64,000 bases of DNA from Paenibacillus sp. AN1007 (GCF_040702995.1 NZ_CP159992.1:3311501-3375500); one strand, 5' to 3'; numbered from the stretch's first letter, positions 25,110 through 34,681 are shown. Translations and numbers: made by a program. The notes: generated from the sequence alone by a model not told the origin.

Positions 25110-26111
25110 TCATATTTCAAACTCATTCGTATCCACCCGCGTCCCCTCTGGCAAGTGTTCCCCGAGATAACGCATGGCATTCCCCCATAACCAGCCGCGC
25201 ACCAATGTTTCGTCATAATGCTTCAGCAATATTTCTGTCAGCTTCGGATAACATCCAGCATGCTCCAGACCTTGGATTTTAGTCGAAATCCCGTCAAAAT
25301 CAGATCCCATCATCAGATGATGAGCCCCGCCAAGGGAACAGATCTGCTCAATATGCGGCAGCAAATCCGTTATCCTTACCATGTTCTCTTCTTTGACAAA
25401 CCAAGGCACAAACGTCAAGCCAATGCGCCCGTCCCTCGCAATGATGGCCTGAATCTGATCATCCTTTAGATTGCGTACATGCGGACATACGCTGTAGCTG
25501 TTTGAATGAGAGGCGATGAACGGGCGCTCGCTAAGATCGGCCAGTTCCCAGAAACCCTTTTCCGACAAATGAGATACGTCCAGCAGCATGCCGATCCGAT
25601 TGCACAGGCTCACCAGTTCCCTGCCTTTCTCTGTCAACCCCGCACCGCGCTTCTCCATGATACCATCTGCAGCCCAGTTCGCATGATTCCACGTAAGACC
25701 AACAATCCGAACTCCCATCTGAAAGCACAATTCCAGATAGAACAGGCTGCCCTCCAGCCCGTCCACGCCCTCCAGCGTAAGCAGCCCCCATGGAGAGCCT
25801 TTTGGCTCCGTCTGCATCTTAAGTGCCTGTTCACGCCAGAGCAGTGTCTTAACCCCACTGGAGCGCTGTGCGCTGTGCGCTGCCTTATTACGATACAGTT
25901 CCAACTGCCCCACCACATGTTCAAACTTTCCTCGGCCCAGCACCTCTGGAAGATAGATCGCAAACGCCTGCAGACCCACTCCGCCCTCCTGCACACGCTG
26001 TAGGTTAACATCCAGCTCAGGAGCATCCTCAAAGGAAAGCTCAGGCCGCAGAAGCAGTTTGCTCAATGCATCACAATGAAAATCAGCTATAACCCAGTCC
26101 GTTCTCGACAT
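25110..26111 (-). CDS. Membrane dipeptidase family (M19) hydrolase
   Basis: A 333-residue amidohydrolase of the renal dipeptidase family, which cleaves dipeptides (often with D-residues) using two zinc ions. The HxD motif is in ADFHCDALSK near residue 11, the bridging Glu in 'LTLEGVDGLEG', and the later metal/substrate His in LLDVSHLSEKGF and FIASHSNS; 'MMGSDFDGI' is also typical. No signal peptide, so cytosolic. ATG at 26111 is seven bases after GGGAGGG; the upstream ATG would place that site inside the gene. Confidence 0.9.
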   Translation of the reverse strand: MSRTDWVIADFHCDALSKLLLRPELSFEDAPELDVNLQRVQEGGVGLQAFAIYLPEVLGRGKFEHVVGQLELYRNKAAHSAQRSSGVKTLLWREQALKMQTEPKGSPWGLLTLEGVDGLEGSLFYLELCFQMGVRIVGLTWNHANWAADGIMEKRGAGLTEKGRELVSLCNRIGMLLDVSHLSEKGFWELADLSERPFIASHSNSYSVCPHVRNLKDDQIQAIIARDGRIGLTFVPWFVKEENMVRITDLLPHIEQICSLGGAHHLMMGSDFDGISTKIQGLEHAGCYPKLTEILLKHYDETLVRGWLWGNAMRYLGEHLPEGTRVDTNEFEI

Positions 26112-26229
26112 ACCTAACCCTCCCGCCATGTTTAATTACCCATATCTCTTATCATTCTTCGGAAAATAACGCAAAAAAACCTGTCTACTTCATTCGTAAA
26201 CAGGCTCATACATACGTTTAATTCATGTA

Positions 26230-26490
26230 TTATCTGGGCTCCACAATCAGCTTGATGGCCGTTCGGTCCTCACCGTCGATCACTATGTCTGTAAAAGCTG
26301 GAATACAAATCAGGTCAACTCCGCTTGGTGCTACAAATCCCCGGGCAATCGCTACCGCTTTAATAGCTTGGTTCAGTGCTCCCGCTCCAATTGCCTGCAG
26401 TTCAGCATTGCCGCGTTCACGAAGAACTCCTGCAAGAGCGCCGGCTACAGAGTTAGGGTTGGACTTTGCTGAAACTTTTAATACATCCAT
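26230..26490 (-). CDS. spoVS: Stage V sporulation protein S
   Basis: An 86-residue Alba-like protein needed for spore coat assembly and normal completion of sporulation in B. subtilis. Nearly every residue matches the family (MDVLKVSAKSNPNSVAGAL, NQAIKAVAIARG, DIVIDGEDRTAIKLIVEPR). ATG at 26490 is eight bases after GGGAGG. A sigma-H-type promoter candidate lies 50-80 bases upstream. It follows ymdB and rny as in B. subtilis. Confidence 0.97.
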   Translation of the reverse strand: MDVLKVSAKSNPNSVAGALAGVLRERGNAELQAIGAGALNQAIKAVAIARGFVAPSGVDLICIPAFTDIVIDGEDRTAIKLIVEPR

Positions 26491-26542
26491 GGTAAGTACC
26501 TCCCTGGGAATGTTGAAAGTTTGTTTCCACTTACTAGATGTT

Positions 26543-26569
26543 ATTCGCGGGAGGCAAAAAAATTCCTTC
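26543..26569 (-). promoter_or_regulatory. Sigma-H promoter candidate of spoVS
   Basis: On the minus strand GAAGGAATT (26561-26569) matches the sigma-H -35 consensus RWAGGAWWT fully, and CGAAT (26543-26547) matches the -10 HGAAT, with 13 bases between. spoVS is a sigma-H gene in B. subtilis. Confidence 0.65.
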
Positions 26570-26607
26570 TTTTTAGCAGGGTATCCCGGCAAAATGGGAC
26601 AATACCC

Positions 26608-27402
26608 CTATTCCATACGCCACTCGTCTTCCATTAACCGAATCTTCTCAATCTTTGTGGCCGCCCCGGTCGCTTCGTCAATATCAACGATTACGCCGTG
26701 AAAATGCCACTTGCCATCGTCTACCACAAACCGCACCGGAAGCTGGGTGTAAAATTTACGCAGCACCGCTTCACGCTCCATGCCTAGAATACCGTCACGA
26801 GGTCCAACCATGCCTGCATCAGTCAAGTATGCTGTACCTCCAGGCAAAATCCGTTCGTCGTTGCTCTGCACATGGGTATGTGTACCTACAACAAAGGATG
26901 CGCGTCCATCCAGGTGCCAGCCCATGGCAATCTTTTCGGACGTTGCTTCCGCATGCATATCTACGAGAATGCACTTGTAGTCCCTGCGCAGCTCATCCAC
27001 AATTTCATCCGCTGCGCGAAAAGGACAATCAATTGCAGGCAAAAATGTTCTGCCCTGCAGATTAACGATCGCAAGTTCCCTGCCTTCGCCCTTAACCACG
27101 GTATAGCCGCGTCCAGGTGTACCTGGCGGAAAATTCGCCGGTCTGATCATACGTGGTTCATCATCTATAAAATCAAAAATATCCTTATTGTCCCATGTAT
27201 GATTGCCAAGTGTGATACCATGCACACCCCAGTTAAAAAATTCATTGGCAATCGCGCCCGTTATACCGCGTCCTGCTGCTGCATTTTCACCATTTACGAT
27301 GATCACATGTGGTTTATATTTTGATTTCAGGTATGGCAAATTTTCTTTGAGTGCTTTACGTCCTACATTACCTACAATATCACCAATAAACAAAACTTTC
27401 AT
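26608..27402 (-). CDS. ymdB: YmdB-type metallophosphoesterase
   Basis: A 264-residue calcineurin-like phosphodiesterase (TIGR00282), in B. subtilis an enzyme acting on 2',3'- and 3',5'-cyclic nucleotides and affecting biofilm and motility choice. Metal ligands are visible: Asp8 (FIGDIVG), IVNGENAAAGRG, 'TLGNHTWDNKDI', VDMHAEATSEK and GTHTHVQSND. ATG at 27402 is nine bases after GAGGAGG. It is downstream of rny, whose terminator lies between. Confidence 0.94.
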   Translation of the reverse strand: MKVLFIGDIVGNVGRKALKENLPYLKSKYKPHVIIVNGENAAAGRGITGAIANEFFNWGVHGITLGNHTWDNKDIFDFIDDEPRMIRPANFPPGTPGRGYTVVKGEGRELAIVNLQGRTFLPAIDCPFRAADEIVDELRRDYKCILVDMHAEATSEKIAMGWHLDGRASFVVGTHTHVQSNDERILPGGTAYLTDAGMVGPRDGILGMEREAVLRKFYTQLPVRFVVDDGKWHFHGVIVDIDEATGAATKIEKIRLMEDEWRME

Positions 27403-27442
27403 GAACTGCTGCCTCCTCAATGCCTGCATGGCTTATGAACAG

Positions 27443-27474
27443 GAAAAGTGGCCCACTGAAGCGGCCACTTTTCC
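27443..27474 (-). terminator. Terminator-like hairpin between rny and ymdB
   Basis: AAAAGTGGCC and GGCCACTTTT with a nine-base loop. The U-rich 3' arm suits termination after rny, although some read-through to ymdB is possible. Confidence 0.65.
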
Positions 27475-27482
27475 AAAATACT

Positions 27483-29024
27483 CTATTTTGCGTATTCAAC
27501 TGCCCGGGTCTCCCGGATTACAGTGACTTTGATATGACCTGGATAATCAAGTTCATTCTCAATCATCTTGGTGATGTCACGTGCGAGGCGGAAGGCTTCA
27601 GCATCATCGATCTTCTCAGGCTGTACCATAACGCGAACCTCGCGTCCTGCCTGAATGGCGTACGATTTCTCGACGCCTTCGAAAGATTCCGAAATCTCTT
27701 CCAGCTTCTCCAGTCGTTTGATATACGTCTCCAGTGTTTCGCGACGAGCGCCTGGACGTGCTGCCGACAGCGCATCCGCTGCACCAACCAGCATCGCAAT
27801 AACCGAAGTTGCCTCGCAGTCCCCGTGATGGGAAGCGATACTGTTGATAACCACTGGGTGTTCTTTGTATTTCTTCGCCAGCTCCACGCCGATTTCGACG
27901 TGTGATCCTTCCACTTCGTGATCCAGCGCTTTACCGATGTCATGCAGCAGCCCTGCACGTCTTGCCAAAGTTACGTCTTCTCCAAGTTCTCCAGCCATCA
28001 GTCCTGCCAGATAAGCGACTTCCATCGAATGTTTCAAGACGTTCTGACCGTAACTTGTACGGAACTTCAGGCGGCCCAGAATCTTGATGAGATCCGGGTG
28101 CAGACCATGCACGCCCACTTCAAAGGTAGCTTGTTCACCGTATTCACGGATACGCTCGTCCACTTCTTTACGGGATTTCTCCACCATTTCTTCAATACGC
28201 GCCGGGTGAATCCGTCCATCCGCCACCAGTTTCTCCAGTGCGGTACGGGCAATCTCACGACGAATCGGGTCAAAGCCCGACAGAATAACAGCTTCTGGCG
28301 TATCATCAATAATGAGGTCAATCCCTGTAAGGGTTTCAAGCGCACGGATGTTACGTCCTTCACGACCGATGATCCGGCCTTTCATTTCTTCATTAGGCAG
28401 CGTGACAACAGATACGGTTGTCTCCGCTACATGGTCAGCCGCACAGCGCTGGATTGCGAGAGTAATGATCTCGCGGGACTTTTTGTCCGCTTCTTCCTTC
28501 GCCTGCTGTTCAATGTCCTTGATCATTTGAGCCGTCTCATGACGGACTTCCTGTTCTACGTTGGACAGTATGATACTGCGTGCGTCTTCCATCGTGAGAT
28601 TGGAGATTCGTTCAAGCTCCGTCACCTGGTTTTTGTAGATCATTTCGATCTGCTGCTGTGTTTCATCAATACGTTTCTCTTTGTTAGCCACTTGCTCTTC
28701 TTTACGTTCGAGTGATTCCAATTTTTTATCCAGCGACTCTTCTTTTTGCAGCAATCGTCTCTCTTGTCGTTGAATTTCGTTCCGACGTTCACGAGTGTCT
28801 TTTTCAGCTTCAGCGCGAATACGATGGATTTCATCCTTCGCTTCCAGCACTGTTTCTTTCTTCAGTGCCTCTGCCTCTTTCTTCGCGTTCTCCACGATTT
28901 GTACGGCAGCTTGTTCCGCACTTGAGATCTTAGCCTCTGCAAGAGATTTGCGAATAAAATATCCGACTCCGAACCCAATAACGAGCGCGGCCACAACGAG
29001 AACGATCGTGATAAAGATGTCCAT
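27483..29024 (-). CDS. rny: Ribonuclease Y
   Basis: A 513-residue membrane-anchored endoribonuclease that starts decay of many mRNAs and is the RicA-complex target. Order of parts: one membrane helix (about 3-25), a long coiled coil rich in E, K and R (25-205), a KH domain ([28 protein letters not shown], about 205-270) and an HD domain with the metal pair in [15 protein letters not shown] at 29024 is nine bases after GAGGAG; the GTG upstream abuts that site. RicA, its partner, is six genes downstream. Confidence 0.97.
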   Translation of the reverse strand: MDIFITIVLVVAALVIGFGVGYFIRKSLAEAKISSAEQAAVQIVENAKKEAEALKKETVLEAKDEIHRIRAEAEKDTRERRNEIQRQERRLLQKEESLDKKLESLERKEEQVANKEKRIDETQQQIEMIYKNQVTELERISNLTMEDARSIILSNVEQEVRHETAQMIKDIEQQAKEEADKKSREIITLAIQRCAADHVAETTVSVVTLPNEEMKGRIIGREGRNIRALETLTGIDLIIDDTPEAVILSGFDPIRREIARTALEKLVADGRIHPARIEEMVEKSRKEVDERIREYGEQATFEVGVHGLHPDLIKILGRLKFRTSYGQNVLKHSMEVAYLAGLMAGELGEDVTLARRAGLLHDIGKALDHEVEGSHVEIGVELAKKYKEHPVVINSIASHHGDCEATSVIAMLVGAADALSAARPGARRETLETYIKRLEKLEEISESFEGVEKSYAIQAGREVRVMVQPEKIDDAEAFRLARDITKMIENELDYPGHIKVTVIRETRAVEYAK

Positions 29025-29276
29025 ACTGTTCACCTCCTCGTTGGTTCCTCCAAGGCACGCCTTGGGTCATTTGCTGTTTTCATACCTTACATATGTTTGG
29101 GAATAACGAATACTCACGGCGATCCCCCGCCGATTTTCATTTCACATGTACATGACTACATGTACTATTCACTGTTTCCAGTGAACCCATAATCAGGAAT
29201 GGTATAAATCCGCAGAAACCGAAACCGCTTTTTTGGAAGGAAAAAGGGTTGTCCTTTTCTTACAGACTCATGTCCA

Positions 29277-29305
29277 TTTTAGTATTTGACGAAAGAAATT
29301 GTCAA
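29277..29305 (-). promoter_or_regulatory. Promoter candidate for rny
   Basis: On the minus strand a consensus TTGACA (29300-29305) is followed by an A/T-rich TACTAAAAT (16-17 bases on), about 250 bases before rny. The 250-base leader between (29025-29275) has no frame or riboswitch I recognise, only an ACATGTACATG-rich palindromic patch near 29145-29170. Confidence 0.4.
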
Positions 29306-29332
29306 GAGAATGCAGTATGTTAGTCTTCTCGT

Positions 29333-30109
29333 CTAGTCCCATAACAAGGCTTCGTCATCTTCAGCGTCTTCCGCTCCATCTTCTTCTATTAAACGATTTA
29401 CAACCCGGCGCACCAGTTCCATGCTAAAACCGCGCCGCATCAAGTAAGGGAACGTTTTACGTTTCTTCTCCTGCACGTCTCCCCGGACCTGTTTCCATTT
29501 TTTACGGCCCGCTGTTAATGCAGTGTCCAATTCTGCATCTGCACTCACATCGTCCAGCACCTCTGCAATGAGATCATTAGCGATGCCCTTTTGACGCAGT
29601 TCCTGCCTTATCCACAGTTTTCCCTTCCGCTGGCCCTCCATACGCTGTCTCGTCCATTCCTTAGCAAACAGATCATCATCTATGAGTTTTTCCTGTTCAA
29701 GCCTGTCCAAAACCTCTTCAATGATCGGTGCCGCGAATTCCTTTTGCTTGAGCTTCTGGCTCAATTCATGCCGGGTACGCTGCTTAAACTCCAAAAAACG
29801 TAAGGACTGCACGTACGTTCGCTGACGCTCATCAGCAACAACGATTTCCTCAAGGTCCTTCTTAAGAAAAACCGTGCCGCGTGTCATCCTGTACTTAATC
29901 ATTACATCTTCCAGAACTGTAATGGAATAAATGCCAAATGAAATGCGGTACCGGGCTTCTCTGCTCTTGGTACGCTCTACCCGGGTAATTACAAGTTCTT
30001 CATCATCCGGAAATTGCGAGATGCCGTCTGATGCTGCGTGCTCATGAAGTTCTTCGTCGTGTTCATCATATTCTTGCTGACTTTGGTGAGGCCTCATTAC
30101 AAACTTCAC
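29333..30109 (-). CDS. recX: RecX, regulator of RecA
   Basis: A 258-residue RecX protein that modulates RecA filaments. Three helix-rich RecX repeats follow a 60-residue extension: 'ALRFLEFKQRTRHELSQKL' type motif SLRFLEFKQRTRHELSQKLK, 'LEQEKLIDDDLFAKEWTRQR', 'GKLWIRQELRQKGI' and FPYLMRRGFSMELVRRVVNRL. The acidic tail (EEDGAEDAEDDEALLWD) is unusual. The start is uncertain: GTG 30109 touches the GGGGAG site, while ATG 30097 is 13 bases from it. It is downstream of recA with a hairpin between, so partial co-transcription is likely. Confidence 0.92.
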   Translation of the reverse strand: MKFVMRPHQSQQEYDEHDEELHEHAASDGISQFPDDEELVITRVERTKSREARYRISFGIYSITVLEDVMIKYRMTRGTVFLKKDLEEIVVADERQRTYVQSLRFLEFKQRTRHELSQKLKQKEFAAPIIEEVLDRLEQEKLIDDDLFAKEWTRQRMEGQRKGKLWIRQELRQKGIANDLIAEVLDDVSADAELDTALTAGRKKWKQVRGDVQEKKRKTFPYLMRRGFSMELVRRVVNRLIEEDGAEDAEDDEALLWD

Positions 30110-30157
30110 GCTCCCCGTTATATTTTGATCTTTACAGCTTACTATGGCATAGATGCT

Positions 30158-30190
30158 AACAGCCTCTGTCCGGAATGGACAGAGGCTGTT
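30158..30190 (-). terminator. Hairpin after recA
   Basis: AACAGCCTCTGTCC and its exact complement around a five-base loop lie between recA and recX. The T-run is short (TT then mixed), so it may attenuate rather than stop transcription. Confidence 0.6.
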
Positions 30191-30300
30191 TAATTCGCTT
30201 CGCGAGAAACCGATCCTATTCAGCTAGATAAGCTTCAACACCTGTTTATTACAAGCGTAAGGACAGGCCAGAAGGCAGGAATCTGCCTCCGGACAGAAGA

Positions 30301-31365
30301 TTACTCATTGATTTCAAATAATTCCTGTTCCTCAGCCGCTTCTTTTTCTTGTTCTTCACTAGTCGGTGCAGGAACAGCAGTTGTCAAATTGCTGGCCTCA
30401 CGAATTTTCTGTTCAATGATATCAGCAATCTCTTTATGTTCTTTCATGAACTGCTTCGCATTCTCACGGCCTTGACCTAAACGTTCACCTTCGTATGAAT
30501 ACCAAGCACCACTTTTGTTTACGATGTCCAGATCTGTACCGATATCAATGATACTTCCCTCTTTGGAAATACCTTCACCATACATAATATCAACTTCCGC
30601 TTGTTTAAACGGAGGTGCAACTTTGTTTTTAACAACTTTAATACGCGTACGGTTACCCGTAATGTCATTACCTGACTTAATGCTCTCAATACGGCGCACA
30701 TCCAGTCGGACGGTAGAATAGAACTTCAATGCACGACCACCTGGTGTGGTTTCCGGGTTACCAAACATTACGCCAACTTTTTCACGAAGCTGGTTAATGA
30801 AGATGGCAATCGTTTTGGATTTGCTGATTGCACCGGACAATTTACGCAGCGCCTGAGACATCAGACGTGCCTGCAAACCTACGTGGGAATCGCCCATCTC
30901 TCCTTCAATCTCTGCTTTTGGTACGAGAGCAGCTACGGAGTCAATAACGATGATATCTACTGCACCACTGCGTACAAGAGCTTCGGCGATCTCCAGTCCC
31001 TGCTCGCCTGTATCTGGCTGAGACAAGAGCAATTCGTCAATATTAACGCCCAGTTTGCTTGCATAGTTCGGATCCAGTGCATGCTCGGCATCAATAAATG
31101 CAGCTTGTCCACCTACACGTTGAACTTCAGCAATGGCATGCAGTGCCACCGTAGTTTTACCTGAAGATTCAGGTCCATATATTTCAACAATACGGCCTTT
31201 TGGTAAGCCGCCTGTTCCTAATGCAATATCCAAAGCCAACGATCCGCTGGGAATAATTTCTACATTCATGTGAGTCGACTCACCCAGTTTCATGATGGAA
31301 CCTTTACCAAATTGCTTCTCTATTTGACGGAGCGCCATATCAAGCGCAGCACGACGGTCTGACAA
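30301..31365 (-). CDS. recA: Recombinase RecA
   Basis: The 354-residue strand-exchange ATPase. The start is TTG at 31365, eight to ten bases after AAAGGG, giving the family-typical [12 protein letters not shown]; the GTG upstream overlaps the ribosome binding site. Walker [10 protein letters not shown] is near residue 66, the L1/L2 DNA-binding regions ([37 protein letters not shown]) are normal, and the C-terminus is acidic. A LexA-box-like sequence lies just upstream of its promoter. Confidence 0.98.
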   Translation of the reverse strand: MSDRRAALDMALRQIEKQFGKGSIMKLGESTHMNVEIIPSGSLALDIALGTGGLPKGRIVEIYGPESSGKTTVALHAIAEVQRVGGQAAFIDAEHALDPNYASKLGVNIDELLLSQPDTGEQGLEIAEALVRSGAVDIIVIDSVAALVPKAEIEGEMGDSHVGLQARLMSQALRKLSGAISKSKTIAIFINQLREKVGVMFGNPETTPGGRALKFYSTVRLDVRRIESIKSGNDITGNRTRIKVVKNKVAPPFKQAEVDIMYGEGISKEGSIIDIGTDLDIVNKSGAWYSYEGERLGQGRENAKQFMKEHKEIADIIEQKIREASNLTTAVPAPTSEEQEKEAAEEQELFEINE

Positions 31366-31396
31366 TAAACTCACACCCTTTACTGTTTATAATGTA

Positions 31397-31425
31397 ATGA
31401 TACCTTGTTTTAACTCGTTTGCCAA
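31397..31425 (-). promoter_or_regulatory. Sigma-A promoter of recA
   Basis: On the minus strand TTGGCA (31420-31425) and TATCAT (31397-31402) are 17 bases apart, about 32 bases before the TTG start. Confidence 0.7.
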
Positions 31426-31434
31426 GCTTTTTTT

Positions 31435-31448
31435 CGAACATACATTCG
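31435..31448. promoter_or_regulatory. LexA (DinR) box candidate at recA
   Basis: CGAACATACATTCG agrees with the Bacillus GAAC-N4-GTTC type SOS box except for one base (ATTC for GTTC) and sits ten bases upstream of the recA -35 element. Confidence 0.7.
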
Positions 31449-31501
31449 TTTTTTTGTCCAGGCAGAGGCGCCTCTTCCTCATTGAAATCGATAAAAAAAT
31501 A

Positions 31502-31549
31502 GAAAAAGAACCGTAAACAGGGCTGTTAAGCCACATTTTACGGTTCTTC
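31502..31549 (-). terminator. Terminator of cinA
   Basis: AAGAACCGTAAA and TTTACGGTTCTT with a 24-base loop are followed by TTTTTC on the minus strand. It isolates recA from cinA transcription. Confidence 0.78.
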
Positions 31550-31604
31550 CGTCTTCGTTCATTATACTTCGTTAATTAATCAATTGCAATCTGCTTCACA
31601 CCGC

Positions 31605-32861
31605 TTAATCGATAGCCACTAATTTTTGCCATAAACGATACAGAATCGCCTTTGCCGAACGAATACGAACCGTTTCCCGGTTACCGTTAATCCGCAGCTC
31701 ATGAATTTCAGTATCCTTCCCGCGCTCAGCCAAAGCTATAAACACAAGACCCGGCGGTTTGCGCTCTGAATATCCTGGACCGGCTACCCCGGTTACTGCC
31801 AGCCCGAAGTCGGCATCGCCGATCATGCGGACCTGCTCAGCAAGCACTTTTGCCACTTCTGGACTAACCGCGCCCGGTGCATCTTCACCTTCAAGATAAC
31901 TGTGCGGAACATTGAGCAGCTTTTCTTTGATCTCATTGGAGTAACAGACGATGCCGCCTTTCAGCATCGAGGCACTTCCAGGGACGGAAGTGAGGCTCTG
32001 CATCACGAGCCCTCCAGTACAGCTTTCCGCCGCACTCAAGGTCAGACCCATATCAGACATCATTGTCACAATCGTGTATTCAATCGGTACATCCTCGTTG
32101 GCGTAGAGGTGTTCAGACAACCGTTCGCGAATCTGGACTTCCATGGCATCGAGCTTCAGTTTCGCTTCTCCTTCGCTTGGAGCCTTTGTAGAGACGCGTA
32201 CCGTCACTTCACCTTCACTCGCGTAAGGAGCAATCGTAGGGTCTGTCTGCCCGTCAATCAGGTCAAGCAGTCGATCCTCCAGAGCAGACTCCCCAATACC
32301 TGCGAATTTCAGCATACGAGAATAAATCGGCATCTCTTCTGTAAGAGCATGCTGGAACAGCCAAGGCTTGACTTCCTGCTCAAACATCGGAATAAGCTCT
32401 TTGGGCGGCCCAGGCATCACAACATAATATTTATCGTTATCCGCAATCGCGTTGCCTGCAGCAAGTCCGGTTTCATTCGCCAGAGGCGTTCCACCCTCAA
32501 GCACAATGGCTTGACGTCGATTATTCTCCGTCATTTCAACATTCCGATCCCGGAAGAAACCTTCTATTTTGTCCATAGCCATACGATCAATATGGAGCTT
32601 TCGATTCAATACAGCGGCCAGTGCATCTTTGGTCAGATCATCCTGGGTCGGGCCAATGCCTCCGGAAAATAAAATAATGTCTGCACGTCCCTGCGCGATG
32701 CGTATCGCTTCACTGAGCCGATTCAGATTATCCCCGACTACCGTCTGAAAATATACGTCAATCCCCATTGCAGCTAGTTCCCGGGAAAGATATCTGGCGT
32801 TCGTATTCACGATTTGTCCCAGCAGCAGCTCTGTCCCAACTGCGATAATCTCTGCTTTCAT
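31605..32861 (-). CDS. cinA: CinA competence/damage-inducible protein
   Basis: A 418-residue two-domain protein. The N-terminal MoaB-like (COG1058) domain has AEIIAVGTELLLGQIVNTN and LFSGGIGPTQDD; the C-terminal PncC-like amidohydrolase domain has LSAAESCTGGLV and AVTGVAGP. CinA family members act as NMN deamidase and/or ADP-ribose pyrophosphatase, which would tie in with the NAD-salvage genes in this window. ATG at 32861 is eight bases after AGGAGG. It sits between pgsA and recA as in B. subtilis. Confidence 0.95.
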   Translation of the reverse strand: MKAEIIAVGTELLLGQIVNTNARYLSRELAAMGIDVYFQTVVGDNLNRLSEAIRIAQGRADIILFSGGIGPTQDDLTKDALAAVLNRKLHIDRMAMDKIEGFFRDRNVEMTENNRRQAIVLEGGTPLANETGLAAGNAIADNDKYYVVMPGPPKELIPMFEQEVKPWLFQHALTEEMPIYSRMLKFAGIGESALEDRLLDLIDGQTDPTIAPYASEGEVTVRVSTKAPSEGEAKLKLDAMEVQIRERLSEHLYANEDVPIEYTIVTMMSDMGLTLSAAESCTGGLVMQSLTSVPGSASMLKGGIVCYSNEIKEKLLNVPHSYLEGEDAPGAVSPEVAKVLAEQVRMIGDADFGLAVTGVAGPGYSERKPPGLVFIALAERGKDTEIHELRINGNRETVRIRSAKAILYRLWQKLVAID

Positions 32862-32893
32862 TTCAGCTTCCTCCTGTGCACTTGTTGAGTAGT

Positions 32894-32930
32894 CAAAGGG
32901 CAATAGGATAAGCTCCTATTGCCCTTTGAC
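32894..32930 (-). terminator. Hairpin between pgsA and cinA
   Basis: AAAGGGCAATAGGA and its exact complement with a five-base loop. No T-run follows on the minus strand, so it may be a partial terminator or processing site. Confidence 0.5.
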
Positions 32931-32970
32931 CCGATAAGTCTTTCATCATTACCCGTTTAAGCATAATTCA

Positions 32971-33558
32971 TTACGCTTTTGATAAATGAAGCAAATTTTT
33001 GTTTTTGATAAAGTAGTCAATTCCCGACCAGATGGTGATCAGAGCCGCTGCCCATACTGCAATCTCGTCGACATGAACGCCTGTGTATGAAAACGGAAAA
33101 TTGTTCAGCAGCAGCAAAACAATCGCTATAATCTGCACGAATGTCTTCAGTTTGCCCCAGGCACTTGCGGCAACAACCGAACCGTCCAGCAGAGCAATCT
33201 GACGCAGACCGGTCACGGCAAATTCACGGCTGATAATAACAACTGCAATCCATGAATCCAGCTTGCCCATCTGAACCAATGAAATCAGAACGGCGGTAAC
33301 CAGCAGCTTGTCGGCGAGCGGGTCCAGCAGTTTGCCCAAATTGGTGACCATATTGTTTTTCCTTGCAAGATAGCCGTCTATTCCATCCGTGCTTGCAGCA
33401 ACGATAAAAATAAGAGCAGCAATTAACTGATTATACGGAAGCACAAAGCTCCCAAGATGTAACGGCTCTGGATAAAACGGAAAATCCACAAGCAGGAACA
33501 CCATCAAAAAAGGGATTAAGCAAATTCGTGCAAGCGTAATCCGGTTGGGTAAATTCAC
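32971..33558 (-). CDS. pgsA: Phosphatidylglycerophosphate synthase
   Basis: A 195-residue membrane enzyme making phosphatidylglycerol phosphate from CDP-diacylglycerol and glycerol-3-phosphate. The CDP-alcohol phosphotransferase motif is complete: D-G-x2-A-R-x8-G-x3-D-x3-D within GIDGYLARKNN and GKLLDPLADK, near residues 55-80. About five membrane helices. Start is GTG behind GGGAGGG, giving MNLPNRITLARICLIPF. Confidence 0.96.
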   Translation of the reverse strand: MNLPNRITLARICLIPFLMVFLLVDFPFYPEPLHLGSFVLPYNQLIAALIFIVAASTDGIDGYLARKNNMVTNLGKLLDPLADKLLVTAVLISLVQMGKLDSWIAVVIISREFAVTGLRQIALLDGSVVAASAWGKLKTFVQIIAIVLLLLNNFPFSYTGVHVDEIAVWAAALITIWSGIDYFIKNKNLLHLSKA

Positions 33559-33874
33559 AAGACGCCCTCCCTTTGTATCTCCATTACTTCAAACCTTCAT
33601 CTTAATCCCGTATTCATCATCTAAAGCAAGTGATGAACGTTTGAAACGTCGACTTGGATTTAAGATCAAACCCTATGTAAAAGCGCAAAAAATAAAGTCT
33701 ACCGCCCAAACGAAAAACCGCTTTAAACGCTCCGGTGACTTCCAGAAGTGTACTGCTTTTCACAAAGTCAGCAAACGATAAAGACTGGACTTGATGCATG
33801 ACTGCCAGCAATGCACATTCAGTATAATATACGTACCAATACAGTGTCAAAAATACATTGCTGCAGCGGTACCT
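33559..33874. other. Intergenic stretch with no supported feature
   Basis: About 315 bases between pgsA and yajQ. A 77-codon minus-strand frame exists but lacks a ribosome binding site. The pgsA promoter must be here; no clear pair of hexamers was found. Confidence 0.5.
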
Positions 33875-34366
33875 TTATTTAAAATTGGTATATTGCAGGT
33901 CCAGCGGCAGGTTGGCCCCATTAAGCAGCTGCATAACAGCCTGCAGATCATTTTTACTTTTACCCGTTACCCTAAGCTGGTCACCTTGAATCTGACTCTT
34001 CACCTTGAGTTTGGAATCACGAATAAGGATATTGATTTTTTTGGCAGCATCCTGATCAATTCCCTGCTTGAAATTCAAACGCTGACGAACAGTACCCGAT
34101 GAAGCCGGCTCCACTTTTCCATAATCCATATTTTTCAGCGGCAGCCCCCGCTTTGCCATTTTGGACTGCAGTACCTCAATAACCGCCTTTAACTTGCTCT
34201 CATCATCTGACACAATCGTTAGAGCGTCTTTATCCAATTTCAAGCTGCTTTTACTGCCCTTGAAATCATAACGATTGCCAATTTCCTTTTCCGTTTGTGT
34301 TACGGCATTAGTCAGTTCCTGCAAGTCCATTTTGGACACGATATCAAATGAATTTTCTGAACTCAA
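33875..34366 (-). CDS. YajQ-family nucleotide/RNA-binding protein
   Basis: A 163-residue protein of the YajQ (DUF520) family with two ferredoxin-like halves: FDIVSKMDLQELTNAV, RYDFKGSKSSL and QGDQLRVTGKSKNDLQAVM. Members in some bacteria bind cyclic di-GMP or GTP and tRNA; the role in Bacillota is open. The start is TTG eight to ten bases after AAAGGGTG. It is preceded by the small membrane protein gene and that gene's terminator, so it probably has its own promoter near 34400. Confidence 0.92.
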   Translation of the reverse strand: MSSENSFDIVSKMDLQELTNAVTQTEKEIGNRYDFKGSKSSLKLDKDALTIVSDDESKLKAVIEVLQSKMAKRGLPLKNMDYGKVEPASSGTVRQRLNFKQGIDQDAAKKINILIRDSKLKVKSQIQGDQLRVTGKSKNDLQAVMQLLNGANLPLDLQYTNFK

Positions 34367-34457
34367 AGCGAGTCACCCTTTCAGTTAATCATATGTTCTG
34401 TAACATTATAGAGTAAACTCCAATCAAAAGTCTAATATTAGCTGTGTTTAATCATAG

Positions 34458-34500
34458 AAAAAAGCATTTTTGGTGTACCTTCCGGTCACCAAAAATGCTT
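34458..34500 (-). terminator. Terminator of the small membrane protein gene
   Basis: AAGCATTTTTGGTG and CACCAAAAATGCTT with an eleven-base loop, followed by TTTTC on the minus strand. Confidence 0.8.
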
Positions 34501-34516
34501 GCAGGTTCAGCTGCCT

Positions 34517-34681
34517 CTAATATCGGCTGCGGTTAGGCTGTCTGAACATATCGAGCACACCAAGAACGATATGCGCAAGTCCAAAGCCCAGTATTCCGTA
34601 GCCCCAGGCATTAGGAGTCAGATAATAACCCAGGAGGCTGACAATGATACCTAAACCCGTTACGATCCAGCTGACTGTCAT
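34517..34681 (-). CDS. Small membrane protein (54 residues)
   Basis: A very short protein with two hydrophobic helices (MTVSWIVTGLGIIVSLLGYYL and 'GYGILGFGLAHIVLGVLDMF') and a basic end (RQPNRSRY). ATG at 34681 is six bases after GAGGTGG; an ATG six bases earlier abuts that site. It follows rodZ by 73 bases and has its own terminator. The function is not known. Confidence 0.75.
   Translation of the reverse strand: MTVSWIVTGLGIIVSLLGYYLTPNAWGYGILGFGLAHIVLGVLDMFRQPNRSRY

Noticed and set aside
33617-33850. 77-codon minus-strand frame between yajQ and pgsA
   Set aside because: No ribosome binding site and no family likeness.
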